From positions 1 through 64,000 of the forward strand of contig NZ_JBNAGF010000006.1 in the NCBI RefSeq assembly GCF_049801055.1: a stretch of DNA of 64,000 bases. Reading direction: 5' to 3'. Positions 27,337-35,936 of this stretch are shown here, piece after piece (position 1 is the stretch's first letter; each line of letters opens with the position of its first letter). The notes beneath the pieces were generated by a model. That model was given only the letters and a program-made list of their open reading frames with translations, was not told where the DNA came from and did not search any database. This stretch comes from JBNAGF01 sp049801055 (GTDB lineage: Bacteria > Pseudomonadota > Alphaproteobacteria > Rhodobacterales > Rhodobacteraceae). A program made the translations under genes and the position numbers.

Positions 27337-29181
27337 TTACTGGAAGCTCGACTGAACCGCGTTCAGTGCGCGCTGATCCACGGTAGGGCGGGCACGGGTC
27401 TGGGCGTCGCGCACAAAGGCGTCAAACAGGTTCTGCGCCAGCGCCTGATTCATCTGCTCGCCAAATGCGGTTTGCATTGCGGCCAGTTCTTCGTTTTCGA
27501 CAGGCGGCAGGGTCTCGTCAAGACGCACGATCAGCACCACGCCGGGTCCGGATGTCACGCGTAGTTCGCCCTGTTCCATCTCAAAGATCTGGTTCATGAA
27601 ATCCGCCGGTGTGCCTTCGAGATAGGCAGTTCGGGTTAGGCCATTCTCTACGCGGAAGGGCAGGCCGGTTTCCGTGAAATCACCCGAAACCGCGAGATCG
27701 GTCAGGATGGTCTCGGCCTGCGCCCGCAGGGCTTTGTCGGTTTCCGCCAGGGTCCAGGACGACACAACCCGGTCACGGGCCTGTTCAAGCGGTTCCGGGC
27801 GTTCCGGCAGAACCTCTTCGAGTCGTATTGCAAAGATCGAGCCGTCTTCGAGGAAATCGACTTCGGGGAAGTCATCGGCAGTAACCGAAGCGGCCCGGTT
27901 GCGGAAGGCATCATAGGCGGCAATCCCGTCAAACGCCTCTTCGGACCAGTCGATCTGGCCGATCTCCATTTCGACCTCGTCGGCCAATTCCTCCAGCGTC
28001 GCCCCGCCTGCCAGCAGGTCGTTCACATCTTCGGCTTGCGCCTCGATCAGGCGGCGGGCGCGCTCGGCAGCCAGTTCGTCGCGCAGCTCGTCGGCAACAT
28101 CTTCAAATGCGGTGACGCGCGCCTCGAGCGTTCCGTTCACCCGAAACAGTGCCGGACCGAGCGATGACGGCAGCGGGCCGACCACATCGCCGATCTCGGC
28201 CGCGAACACGGCTTCGGCTGCCTCGCCAAGATCCGAAGCCGGGACATCGCCCAGATCCACGTCAACAAGCGACAATCTGCGGTCGCTGACCAATTGTTCA
28301 AACGTGGTGCCGCCGACCTCAAGCTGGGCTTTGGCCGAGTTTGCGGCATCCTCGTCGGCAAAGGGGAGGCGTTCGATCAGACGGCGTTCGGGTTGATTGT
28401 ATTGCGACTCGCGCTCGTCATAGAGGCGGCGCACGGCTTCTGCGTCCAGTTCCACCTGATCCAGCAGCATTTCCGGTGACAGCAGGGCATAAGTCAGACG
28501 TTTGGTTTCCGGCAGCACAAAGCCGTCCGGGTTTTCATCGTAAAAGGCTTGCACCTCGGTATCGGTGGGGGCAGCGACCGGAGCTTCGAGGGCCGAGGAA
28601 TCAAGCGTCGCGACGGTGAAACTGCGGCGCGACAGAAGATACTCGATCAACGTGTCGGACAGCGTATCGGGCATTTCGACACCAGCGAACACCGCGCCCT
28701 GCACCAGCGTGCGCGCAGATTCGCGGCGCAGGTCAGCTTCGAACTCCGCCTCGTTCAGCCCCACCTGTTCGAGCTGGAAGTCATAGGCCTCGCGGTCGAA
28801 CTGGCCGTCGGGGCCCTGAAACGCGGGGATCTCGACGATCTCTTGCTGGAGGTTCTCGTCACCGATGGAGATGCCAAGATCCTGGACCTCGCTGTCGATC
28901 GAAGCCAGGGCGACAAGGCGGGCAAGGACGATCTGGTCCAGACCCATTTCCCGCGCCTGAACCATCGTGACGGGCTGACCGGCCTGCGCCTCGATAGCGC
29001 GCAGCTCTCGCTGCATTTCGCGGGCATAGGAATCTACGCTTACGGTCTGGTTTCCGACCTGTGCAACGGTGCGCACCGTGCCGCTCATATTGACTGCGCC
29101 AAAGCCGGCTAGGCCGACAATCAGCAGACCCATCAGGATCCAGACAAAGGTTCTTGAAAACGTTTTGACGCCTGCGGCCAT
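27337..29181 (-). CDS. PpiD/SurA-like membrane peptidyl-prolyl isomerase
   Basis: A 614-residue periplasmic folding factor anchored in the inner membrane. One N-terminal membrane helix (about 12-32), a SurA/PpiD N-terminal chaperone region (VSVDSYAREMQREL onwards), and a divergent parvulin-like domain (about 240-370) with DVDLGDVPASDLGEAAEAVF and VGPLPSSLGPALFRV. The parvulin signature is weak, so the chaperone function may dominate. It is the first gene of a two-gene transcript with trpE, 12 bases downstream. Confidence 0.88.
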   Translation of the reverse strand: MAAGVKTFSRTFVWILMGLLIVGLAGFGAVNMSGTVRTVAQVGNQTVSVDSYAREMQRELRAIEAQAGQPVTMVQAREMGLDQIVLARLVALASIDSEVQDLGISIGDENLQQEIVEIPAFQGPDGQFDREAYDFQLEQVGLNEAEFEADLRRESARTLVQGAVFAGVEMPDTLSDTLIEYLLSRRSFTVATLDSSALEAPVAAPTDTEVQAFYDENPDGFVLPETKRLTYALLSPEMLLDQVELDAEAVRRLYDERESQYNQPERRLIERLPFADEDAANSAKAQLEVGGTTFEQLVSDRRLSLVDVDLGDVPASDLGEAAEAVFAAEIGDVVGPLPSSLGPALFRVNGTLEARVTAFEDVADELRDELAAERARRLIEAQAEDVNDLLAGGATLEELADEVEMEIGQIDWSEEAFDGIAAYDAFRNRAASVTADDFPEVDFLEDGSIFAIRLEEVLPERPEPLEQARDRVVSSWTLAETDKALRAQAETILTDLAVSGDFTETGLPFRVENGLTRTAYLEGTPADFMNQIFEMEQGELRVTSGPGVVLIVRLDETLPPVENEELAAMQTAFGEQMNQALAQNLFDAFVRDAQTRARPTVDQRALNAVQSSFQ

Positions 29182-29275
29182 GATGCCCCCTCAGTTCGGC
29201 AGGTGAGTGCCGGTATTCCCTGTTGCGGCCCTGTCTACGCTGCGGCGCAGGGGGGGGCAAGATCAGAAGGGACCT

Positions 29276-30454
29276 TCAGGAAAAAGGCAGGTTGGCAAGC
29301 CGACCAAACAGCAGTTCGATCCCGGCGCGGTCGAGATTGGCAAAGGCAACCCGCACTTGCCGTTTGCCGGCTGCATCGCCTTCGGGCATGAACATCGTTC
29401 CGGGCAGCAGCAGGACACCCGCCTCGGGCACCAGCCGCCGGGCCAATTCGTCCGATGGCATGTCGAAAGGGTGCGCGAGATAGGCGAAATAGGCACCCAA
29501 TCCGAGCAATTCCCAACCCTGCGCACGCAGTGCGGGCATCGCATCAGAGATCGCCGCACGCCGATCAAGGATCTCGGCCCGTTCGCCGGCAAGCCAGCCC
29601 TGAAGATGGCGCATGCCCCACAGGGCGGCATGTTGCCCGATCTGGTTGGGGCAAATCGCGACTGTATCAAGGAACTTTTCGACCTCGGCCAGCAACGCGG
29701 GATCGGTGGCCAAGGCTCCGACACGGTGTCCGGTCAGACGGTAGGCCTTGGAAAAGGAATAGAGATGAACCAGCACCCTGTCCCAGTCGGGCAGCGAAAA
29801 GAGTGGGTGCGGTGCACCTTCGCGGCTGTCGAAATCGCGATAGGTTTCGTCAAGCAGCAAACGCAGCCCGTGCTGCGCCGCAAGGTCGTGGAAATCGCGA
29901 ACCAGATCGGCAGGGTATTCCACGCCGCCGGGATTGTTCGGCGTGACCAGCGCAATGGCCCGTGTGCGCGGGGTGATTAGGGCTTCGGCCCGGGCCGGAT
30001 CCGGGAGCAACCCGGCGTCGGTGGGTAAGGCAACGGACTGAACACCCGCCATGTCGAGCCACATTTTGTGGTTGAAATACCAAGGAGTTGGGAGGATGAC
30101 CTCATCTCCTTGTGTGGTTAGGGCAGAAATCGCAGCGGCAAAGGCCTGATTGCATCCTGACGTTATGGCGACCTGTTCGGCCGTCACATGACCGTGGTAA
30201 TGCCGCGAGATCTGTCCGGCCAGTTCCGCCCGCAGATCCGGCAAACCCAGAACCGGGCCGTAGAGATGCGCCGCATCGTTTTCCAATGCGGCGCCGGCCA
30301 TGGCGCGGCGCAGGTCGGGATGCGGCGGGTCCACCGGAGCAGCCTGACTGACATTGATGAGCGGCCGGTCGTCCGGAAAGCTGACGCCTTCAAGCCAGCG
30401 CCGGGCTTCCATCACCGGAGGGGCAAAGGTGGATCTTGTGCGGGTTTGGGTCAT
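29276..30454 (-). CDS. PLP-dependent class I/II aminotransferase
   Basis: A 392-residue fold-type I aminotransferase. Visible are AAHLYGPVLGLPDLR, TSGCNQAFAAAI, the Asn in TPNNPGGVEY, the Asp-x-x-Tyr in LLDETYRDF and the PLP-binding Lys in YSFSKAYRLTGHRVG. Start at 30454 (MTQTRTRSTF) chosen because upstream codons are not aminotransferase-like. The amino acid substrate cannot be told. It is followed downstream by ppiD (same strand, ~95 bases apart) and preceded by the DgoK-like gene. Confidence 0.88.
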   Translation of the reverse strand: MTQTRTRSTFAPPVMEARRWLEGVSFPDDRPLINVSQAAPVDPPHPDLRRAMAGAALENDAAHLYGPVLGLPDLRAELAGQISRHYHGHVTAEQVAITSGCNQAFAAAISALTTQGDEVILPTPWYFNHKMWLDMAGVQSVALPTDAGLLPDPARAEALITPRTRAIALVTPNNPGGVEYPADLVRDFHDLAAQHGLRLLLDETYRDFDSREGAPHPLFSLPDWDRVLVHLYSFSKAYRLTGHRVGALATDPALLAEVEKFLDTVAICPNQIGQHAALWGMRHLQGWLAGERAEILDRRAAISDAMPALRAQGWELLGLGAYFAYLAHPFDMPSDELARRLVPEAGVLLLPGTMFMPEGDAAGKRQVRVAFANLDRAGIELLFGRLANLPFS

Positions 30455-30524
30455 GGAATGTCGTCCGGTCCTGCCATTGCGATCCTTCTGCCTTGGTCTT
30501 GTCTGACAGAGCAGCGACTTCGGC

Positions 30525-31310
30525 TCAAGTGTCCTGCAGTTTGCGCCATGCTTCCGCCAGCCCGGCAAGAGTCATCCGGTCGGAATCGGCCTCGGCGACA
30601 GGCGCACCCTGCGCCCTCAAAGCAGAAACATAGGCCCCGGACAGTGGCGGTATACCGATCACGGCAATCTGTTGCCCAAGCCAGAAAGGCCGTGCGGCGG
30701 CCAGTTCGGCGCCGATCAGCGCGCCCTGTGCCACCGATCGAGCCGATTCCTCCGCGACCAGATCCAGTCCAGCCAGTTGCTGCGCCAGCCGCTCAGGTCG
30801 AGACAAGGTTTCCGCTACGGCTTCAAGAAATTCGATCTCGTTCAGGGGTTCGTCAAACCGGTCTGCGTTTGCACCATGCCGAATCAGCAGATCCAAAATC
30901 TCTCCGGTCGCAAAGGTCTGGAAGCTCACGATCTCATCGGCACTGACATGGGCCCAGACCGTGCGATGGCCGGGCAGGCAGACGACACCATCCCAGTTCG
31001 CGTTCATCGACAGGAAACCGGCAATTGCGGTCTCGGCACCAAAGCAGCGGACAGGGGGTGTGTCCTGATGGAGCCCGGAAATCCGGCGCTCTGATCCTTC
31101 TCCCGACAGCGCATTGTCGAGCGGCTTGACCGGGACAGGGCGGGTCGGCGGGGCGTCGCCATCGTCGCCGCAAATGAGACGCGGCAGCCCGGCCCAGTCC
31201 GGTGGAAGCGGATCGCCGGGCGGCAGTTCCGCAACTGGATCGCTGCCGGACATGCGCCAGGAGCGGCTGCCTGCGGGAGTGGCGAGCACGCCGATCCACT
31301 GATCGGTCAT
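30525..31310 (-). CDS. 2-dehydro-3-deoxygalactonokinase-like (DgoK) protein
   Basis: A 261-residue protein related to DgoK sugar kinases of the ASKHA superfamily. The C-terminal part is convincing: RCFGAETAIAGFLS, VVCLPGHRTVWAHV, FQTFATGEILDLL and IGIPPLSGAYVSALR. However, the N-terminus reads QWIGVLATPAGSRSW where DgoK has the phosphate-binding D-W-G-T motif, and the protein is shorter than the usual ~290-330 residues. The catalytic competence is therefore doubtful; it may be a non-canonical or regulatory member. It is followed by the aminotransferase gene and preceded by gpt, with 9 bases to the gpt stop. Confidence 0.75.
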   Translation of the reverse strand: MTDQWIGVLATPAGSRSWRMSGSDPVAELPPGDPLPPDWAGLPRLICGDDGDAPPTRPVPVKPLDNALSGEGSERRISGLHQDTPPVRCFGAETAIAGFLSMNANWDGVVCLPGHRTVWAHVSADEIVSFQTFATGEILDLLIRHGANADRFDEPLNEIEFLEAVAETLSRPERLAQQLAGLDLVAEESARSVAQGALIGAELAAARPFWLGQQIAVIGIPPLSGAYVSALRAQGAPVAEADSDRMTLAGLAEAWRKLQDT

Positions 31311-31319
31311 GACAATGCC

Positions 31320-31832
31320 TCAGTCGGTTCCGCGATAGGGCTCGACATACTGCAAGGCCATGTCCCACGGAAAAAAGATCCAGGTGTCCTGGCTCACTTC
31401 GGTAATGAAAGTGTCGACAACCGGTCGCCCCTTGGGCTTGGCGTAAACCGTTGCAAAATGGGCTTTGGGATAACGCTCGCGCACCAGTTCCAGCGTTTTG
31501 CCGCTGTCGACCAGATCGTCGATGATCAGAATCCCTTCGCCATCCTGCATTAGCTCAGCATCCGGCGATTTCAGCACTTCGGCCTCGCCCTGCGCCTGAT
31601 GGTGGTAGGATTTCACACTGATCGTATCGACGGTTCGAATGTCCAGTTCTCGACTGACGATCATTGCTGGCGCCATGCCGCCACGGGTGATCGCAACCAC
31701 CGCCCTCCAGGCTCCGCTGTCCGGGCCTTGGCCATCCAGACGCCAGGCCAGCGCGCGGCTGTCGCGGTGGATCTGGTCCCAGCTGATGTGAAAGCCCTTT
31801 TCGTGGGGGAGGCGGTCCTTGCCGGTCATCAA
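31320..31832 (-). CDS. gpt: xanthine phosphoribosyltransferase
   Basis: Salvages xanthine and guanine with PRPP to XMP/GMP. A 170-residue protein of the Gpt type with AVVAITRGGMAPAMIVSREL at the N-terminal half, SVKSYHHQ, and the PRPP motif ILIIDDLVDSGKTLE, then WIFFPWDMALQY at the C-terminus as in proteobacterial Gpt. Start could be ATG 31832 or 31829. Likely cotranscribed with the DgoK-like gene downstream. Confidence 0.94.
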   Translation of the reverse strand: MMTGKDRLPHEKGFHISWDQIHRDSRALAWRLDGQGPDSGAWRAVVAITRGGMAPAMIVSRELDIRTVDTISVKSYHHQAQGEAEVLKSPDAELMQDGEGILIIDDLVDSGKTLELVRERYPKAHFATVYAKPKGRPVVDTFITEVSQDTWIFFPWDMALQYVEPYRGTD

Positions 31833-31880
31833 AGTCGTCCTTTTCTGTGCTTTCGCTTCGGGTTCCGAGGTGGAATGTTC

Positions 31881-32687
31881 TCAGCCCTTCTCGATATCCG
31901 GGGCATCCACCGCCTTCATGCCAACGATGTGATAACCAGCGTCGACATGCAGGTTTTCCCCGGTCACGCCGCTGCCCAGATCGCTGAGCAGATACAGGGC
32001 CGAGTTGCCCACGTCGCCGGTGGTCACGTTTCGACGCAGGGGCGAGTTGTATTCGTTCCACTTCATGATGTAGCGAAAATCGCCGATGCCCGAAGCAGCG
32101 AGCGTCTTGATCGGACCGGCCGAGATCGCATTCACGCGGATACCGTCCTTGCCGAGATCCTCGGCCAGATACTTGACCGACGCTTCCAGCGCGGCCTTGG
32201 CAACCCCCATCACGTTGTAGTGTGGCATGACCTGCTCGGCGCCGTAATAGGTGAGCGTTACTGCGCTGCCACCTTCGGACATCATTTTCTCGGCCCGCTG
32301 CATGACCGCAGTGAAGGAATAGACCGAAATGTCCATGGTCAGTTTGAAGTTGTCACGGCTTGTGTCGACATAGCGGCCGCGCAGTTCGTTCTTATCGGAA
32401 AAGCCGATGGCGTGAACGACAAAGTCCAGCTTGTCCCATTTCTGCGACAGACCGTCAAAAAGCGCGTCAATCGAGGCTTCGTCACCGACGTCGCAGGGCA
32501 GGACAATGTCACTGCCCAGTTGCTCGGCCAGCGGATCCACACGCTTTTTCAGGGCTTCACCCTGATAGGAGAAGGCGAGCTCTGCGCCTGCGTCTGCAAG
32601 CGCCTTGGCGATGCCCCACGCGATGGACTTGTCGTTGGCCAGACCCATGATCAGGCCACGTTTTCCGGCCATCAACTGATTAGACAT
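31881..32687 (-). CDS. fabI: enoyl-[acyl-carrier-protein] reductase FabI
   Basis: NADH-dependent reduction of enoyl-ACP, the last step of each fatty acid elongation round. The 268-residue SDR protein has KRGLIMGLANDKSIAWGIAKAL (nucleotide binding), the catalytic Tyr and Lys in YNVMGVAKAALEASV, and ISAGPIKTLAASGI. Length and motifs are standard for the triclosan-sensitive FabI class. The ATG at 32687 is followed by MSNQLMAGKRGL. A short gap separates it from gpt downstream. Confidence 0.96.
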   Translation of the reverse strand: MSNQLMAGKRGLIMGLANDKSIAWGIAKALADAGAELAFSYQGEALKKRVDPLAEQLGSDIVLPCDVGDEASIDALFDGLSQKWDKLDFVVHAIGFSDKNELRGRYVDTSRDNFKLTMDISVYSFTAVMQRAEKMMSEGGSAVTLTYYGAEQVMPHYNVMGVAKAALEASVKYLAEDLGKDGIRVNAISAGPIKTLAASGIGDFRYIMKWNEYNSPLRRNVTTGDVGNSALYLLSDLGSGVTGENLHVDAGYHIVGMKAVDAPDIEKG

Positions 32688-32854
32688 GCGTTCACTCCGC
32701 CTGTTTCCGAGTTTTTGGTGGTTTAGGGCATTGAATTGGACGCATCAAGTGCGCGTGATCTTGTCGGTCGGAGGCGGCTGGCCTAGTTTCGCGCCAAAGA
32801 CCGGTTTTCCGACCGGAGCAATACTCATGACATGGAATATCCGGGGAAGTACCG

Positions 32855-33460
32855 ATGACAGACAGAACAGGAATTTTTGCCGGTGACAATCCATTCGAAA
32901 TCGCGCGGTCCTGGCTGGCTGAGGCCGAAACTGAAGAGCCGAACGATCCCAACGCCATCGCGTTGTCGACCGTAGACGCGAACGGGCTTCCCAATGCGCG
33001 CATGGTTCTATTGAAAGAGATCGAGGATGGCGCCTTTGTCTTCTACACCAACTACGAAAGCGCCAAGGCTGGTGAGATTGACCAGGCTGGCAAGGCCGCA
33101 TTCGTGATGCATTGGAAGTCGCTGCGTCGACAAATCCGTGTTCGCGGAGTGGTGTCCCGCGAAGAGGGGCCGCAGGCCGATGAGTATTATGCCTCCCGGT
33201 CGCTCAAGAGCCGGCTCGGAGCCTGGGCGTCGAAGCAATCCCGCCCGCTGTCGAGCCGGACGACCCTGATGGCAGAGGTGGCAAAGGTCACAGCGCAGCA
33301 CGGTCCCAACCCGTCCCGTCCGCCGTTTTGGGGTGGCTACAGGATCACTCCGGTCGAGATCGAGTTCTGGGCAGACGGCGCGTTTCGGTTGCACGACAGG
33401 TTCAAGTGGCACCGCAAAAAGCCGGATGAGGAATGGCAAATCGACCGCCTCAACCCATGA
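32855..33460 (+). CDS. pdxH: pyridoxamine 5'-phosphate oxidase
   Basis: FMN-dependent oxidation of pyridoxine/pyridoxamine 5'-phosphate to PLP. The 201-residue protein has ALSTVDANGLPNARMVLLKE, FYTNYESAKAGEI, FHWKSLRRQIRVRG-type FMN/PLP segment (VMHWKSLRRQIR), and the C-terminal P-x-x-W-G-G-Y and RLHDRFKW/RLNP signature. Start ATG at 32855. Divergent from fabI with a 167-base gap. Confidence 0.96.
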   Translation: MTDRTGIFAGDNPFEIARSWLAEAETEEPNDPNAIALSTVDANGLPNARMVLLKEIEDGAFVFYTNYESAKAGEIDQAGKAAFVMHWKSLRRQIRVRGVVSREEGPQADEYYASRSLKSRLGAWASKQSRPLSSRTTLMAEVAKVTAQHGPNPSRPPFWGGYRITPVEIEFWADGAFRLHDRFKWHRKKPDEEWQIDRLNP

Positions 33461-33462
33461 AC

Positions 33463-33477
33463 TTCACGTTACGTGAA
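33463..33477. promoter_or_regulatory. perfect palindrome before cold-shock gene
   Basis: TTCACGT-T-ACGTGAA is a perfect 7+7 inverted repeat starting 2 bases after the pdxH stop and 100 bases upstream of the cold-shock gene. It has the symmetry of an operator for a dimeric regulator; it has no U-tract and is too short for a terminator. Confidence 0.4.
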
Positions 33478-33578
33478 ATGCAATCGACTGATTTGAAGGC
33501 TCTTTTTTCGCTTGAATTCGGGGTCTGAAATCGCGCACACCAAAGGGTAAGGAAAACACAAACCTCAACGGACAGGCC

Positions 33579-34115
33579 GTGGCAGACGATCTCAACAGCA
33601 TGTATCACATTCGCGGCCAGGTGAAGTGGTTCGATCCGAATAAGGGATACGGCTTTGTCGTCGCTGACGAAGGCGGCCCCGATATTCTTCTGCATGTGAA
33701 CGTTTTGCGGAATTTCGGTCAGAGTTCGGTCGCCGATGGCGCCCGGATCGAGATCGTCACCCACCGTACCGATCGCGGGGTGCAGGCCGTTGAGGTGGTC
33801 AGTATCGAGCCGCCCGAGCGCGATGATACCCCGGTTCTTACGGATTTTGCCGAAATCGATCCCGACAGCATCCGCGACGAACCGCTGCAGCCGGCGCGTG
33901 TAAAGTGGTTCGACAAAGGCAAGGGGTTTGGCTTTGCCAATATCTTCGGGCGGTCCGAAGACGTGTTTCTGCATATCGAAGTGCTGCGCCAGTCCGGTCT
34001 GGCGGATCTTCAACCCGGAGAAGCGCTGGCGATGCGGGTAATCGACGGCAAGCGCGGCCGCATGGCGGCCGAGGTCGCGGCATGGGAAGCCGCGATGCAA
34101 GCCGAACAGGGCTGA
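33579..34115 (+). CDS. double cold-shock-domain protein
   Basis: A 178-residue RNA/DNA-binding protein with two cold-shock domains: residues ~9-75 (GQVKWFDPNKGYGFVVADEG, then DILLHVNVLR) and ~108-175 (ARVKWFDKGKGFGFANIFG, then DVFLHIEVLR), joined by an acidic linker. Both keep the RNP1-like K-G-[YF]-G-F-[VA] motif and the RNP2-like DxxLH motif. Start is GTG at 33579. Two-domain proteins of this type are typical of alphaproteobacteria and are often linked to stationary phase or cold rather than being essential. It is followed 4 bases later by the DUF192 gene. Confidence 0.92.
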   Translation: MADDLNSMYHIRGQVKWFDPNKGYGFVVADEGGPDILLHVNVLRNFGQSSVADGARIEIVTHRTDRGVQAVEVVSIEPPERDDTPVLTDFAEIDPDSIRDEPLQPARVKWFDKGKGFGFANIFGRSEDVFLHIEVLRQSGLADLQPGEALAMRVIDGKRGRMAAEVAAWEAAMQAEQG

Positions 34116-34119
34116 TCCG

Positions 34120-34599
34120 GTGCGGATCTTTGCCGCTGCTCTGGCCTTTGCCTTTTCAATTTTTCTCTCATTTTCGGCGACCGCAGACACCTGCGATCCT
34201 GCCGTGGTGCAGGTGCGCAGCGGAGGAACCGAACTGCGGTTCTCGGTCGAATTGGCTGAAACACAGGAAAGCCGTGCGCAGGGTCTGATGTTCCGCGAAA
34301 GCATGCCGCGCTCATCCGGTATGCTGTTCGTGTTCGAAAAGCCCGGTCGGGTCGCGTTCTGGATGAAGAACACGCTTATCTCACTCGATATGATTTTTGT
34401 CGATCGAACCGGTCGGGTGATCCGCGTTCATCACGAGGCGGTTCCCGGCGATCTGACCCCGATCGACGGAGGCAGGAACGTGTTCGCCGTGCTCGAGATC
34501 AACGGGGGACTGGCGCAACGCTACGGAATTTCCGAAGGGGCCGAGCTGCGGCACCCGGCATTTTCGGACGGTCCGGCGGTTTGGTCCTGCAAAGAGTGA
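34120..34599 (+). CDS. DUF192 exported protein
   Basis: A 159-residue protein with a signal peptide (about 1-22, ending SATA-DTC) and a DUF192 domain marked by ESRAQGLMFRESMPRSSGMLFVFEKPGRVAFWMKNTLISLDMIFVD and VLEINGG. The family is small, beta-rich and of unknown function, usually periplasmic or extracellular. Start is GTG at 34120, 4 bases after the cold-shock gene stop, so the two form an operon, a pairing common in Rhodobacterales. It ends just before tRNA-Pro. Confidence 0.88.
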   Translation: MRIFAAALAFAFSIFLSFSATADTCDPAVVQVRSGGTELRFSVELAETQESRAQGLMFRESMPRSSGMLFVFEKPGRVAFWMKNTLISLDMIFVDRTGRVIRVHHEAVPGDLTPIDGGRNVFAVLEINGGLAQRYGISEGAELRHPAFSDGPAVWSCKE

Positions 34600-34649
34600 T
34601 CTTTGGGCTTTTCAAATCAGTTCGCGCCCGATATGGAGGCGCCACGGTC

Positions 34650-34726
34650 CGGGGCGTGGCGCAGTCTGGTAGCGCACCTGTTTTGGGTACAGGGGGTCGT
34701 GAGTTCGAATCTCGCCGCCCCGACCA
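34650..34726 (+). tRNA. tRNA-Pro (anticodon TGG)
   Basis: Full cloverleaf on the plus strand: acceptor CGGGGCG/CGCCCCG, D-arm GCGC-AGTCTGGTA-GCGC, anticodon stem CCTGT-TTTGGGT-ACAGG giving TGG, T-arm TTCGAAT, encoded CCA at 34724-34726. Its 3' end faces the exported-protein region at 34981-43153. Confidence 0.95.
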
Positions 34727-34980
34727 CTTTCCTAAACTGCCAAATCGATCAGCGTGAAAACGCGCAAGCGGCGTCATTCTGGTTTGGGACGGTGCTTACT
34801 CGGTGCCAGCGCCTCAGTTCGAGACCCGGGAAAACTCCTGCGGAAATCCGATTTGCGCCAGCGGTGCTATACCGTCCGGGCATTCTGGATGCGCTTTTCT
34901 CAGCCTTCCCCTGCGGAAGATATTGATTCCAGTGGGCTCAGGATTACCGTGTATCGAAGGCAATCGGAGGAAGCGAAATC

Positions 34981-35601
34981 ATGTCTGCAATAACCAAAGC
35001 CGGTGGGGTTGCTGTTTTTGTGTTCGCACTGGGCGCAAACGCCGCAATTGCGTCCGACACCACATATGTCGATCCGTGCATCGATGCGGTCATCGAAGCG
35101 AACGGGCCGGATGTGGCGCCGGGTGGTGGTGTCATCAGCCAAAGCTACTCTGAGGCGGGAACGCTGGTGATGCTTGAAGATTCCACCGGGGCGGTCTGGC
35201 GGTGCATTTCCTACAAGGACGGCAGTGTCGGAGAACTGACCAAGGTGGAAGATGGCGGAGCGGGATCGGCCAGCAGTTCTGAACCTTCGACCGATACGGA
35301 AACCGTCAAGTTCAAGTCAGGGGAAACCGGGGCGGAACTGACCGGATCGCTCACACCCGGAAGCTCACATCGCTATGAGCTGGGCGCAAAGGATGGCCAG
35401 TTTCTCTATGTCCGTGTGGCGCCCAACGACGCAACGATCGACTACCAGATTTTCAACCCGGACGGATCCGCTCTTTTGGACATGACCCCGACCGACAGAG
35501 AATATCGTGGGCAGCTGTTTCAGAATGGCACCCATGTCGTCGAGGTGATCAATCGCAGCAGTCAATCTGTGTCGTTCAACGTCATTTTCGGCATCGAGTG
35601 A
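34981..35601 (+). CDS. exported two-domain protein, PliG-like C-terminus
   Basis: A 206-residue secreted or periplasmic protein. Signal peptide ~1-24 (cleavage near AAIA-SD). Domain 1 (~30-88) has Cys33 and Cys75 and the pattern C-x-x-AV ... SEAGT-x-VM ... W-x-C ... G-x-V-x-E, and the same pattern forms the whole mature lipoprotein at 35937. After a Ser-rich linker, domain 2 (~107-206: GSLTPGSSHRYELGAKDGQFLYVRV, PDGSALLDM, GQLFQNGTHVVEVINR) looks like the beta-sandwich of g-type lysozyme inhibitors (PliG/PPC-like). A lysozyme-inhibitor role is inference. Strong GGAGGAAG Shine-Dalgarno; first gene after tRNA-Pro. Confidence 0.7.
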   Translation: MSAITKAGGVAVFVFALGANAAIASDTTYVDPCIDAVIEANGPDVAPGGGVISQSYSEAGTLVMLEDSTGAVWRCISYKDGSVGELTKVEDGGAGSASSSEPSTDTETVKFKSGETGAELTGSLTPGSSHRYELGAKDGQFLYVRVAPNDATIDYQIFNPDGSALLDMTPTDREYRGQLFQNGTHVVEVINRSSQSVSFNVIFGIE

Positions 35602-35651
35602 ACCGGGCCCGGAAACCGGGACAAGATCTGGTCTGAAAAGGAGGCTTCGCC

Positions 35652-35825
35652 ATGCATTTCGATCTGGCACATGCCGCTGTCATTGTTGTTGCATTGGTCC
35701 TGACAAATCTGGCGCTGAACGCGAGCGGTATAGTTAGCAAAGAAGAGGGCAACACCTGGAGCTGGAAGAGATTTCTTGCCTACTTTGTGGTGGTTGCGGC
35801 CATTAACTTGATTTGGCCGATGTGA
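35652..35825 (+). CDS. small membrane protein (57 aa)
   Basis: A 57-residue frame from ATG 35652 to TGA 35823-35825, preceded by a strong AAGGAGG. It has two hydrophobic segments (VIVVALVLTNLALNASGI and FLAYFVVVAAINLIW) separated by a short charged loop (SKEEGNTWSWKR), the shape of a small two-helix inner-membrane protein. No homologue recognised. The Shine-Dalgarno and hydrophobic pattern argue that it is real despite its length. Confidence 0.65.
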   Translation: MHFDLAHAAVIVVALVLTNLALNASGIVSKEEGNTWSWKRFLAYFVVVAAINLIWPM

Positions 35826-35936
35826 TCCCACAGGATCGAGGAATGTTGCAGTTCGGTATTTCAGATTGACCGGATGAAAACGGAAGAAACATCGAAATTG
35901 GCCGGCTAACCCGGAAAAAACCTGATAGGAGGGACC

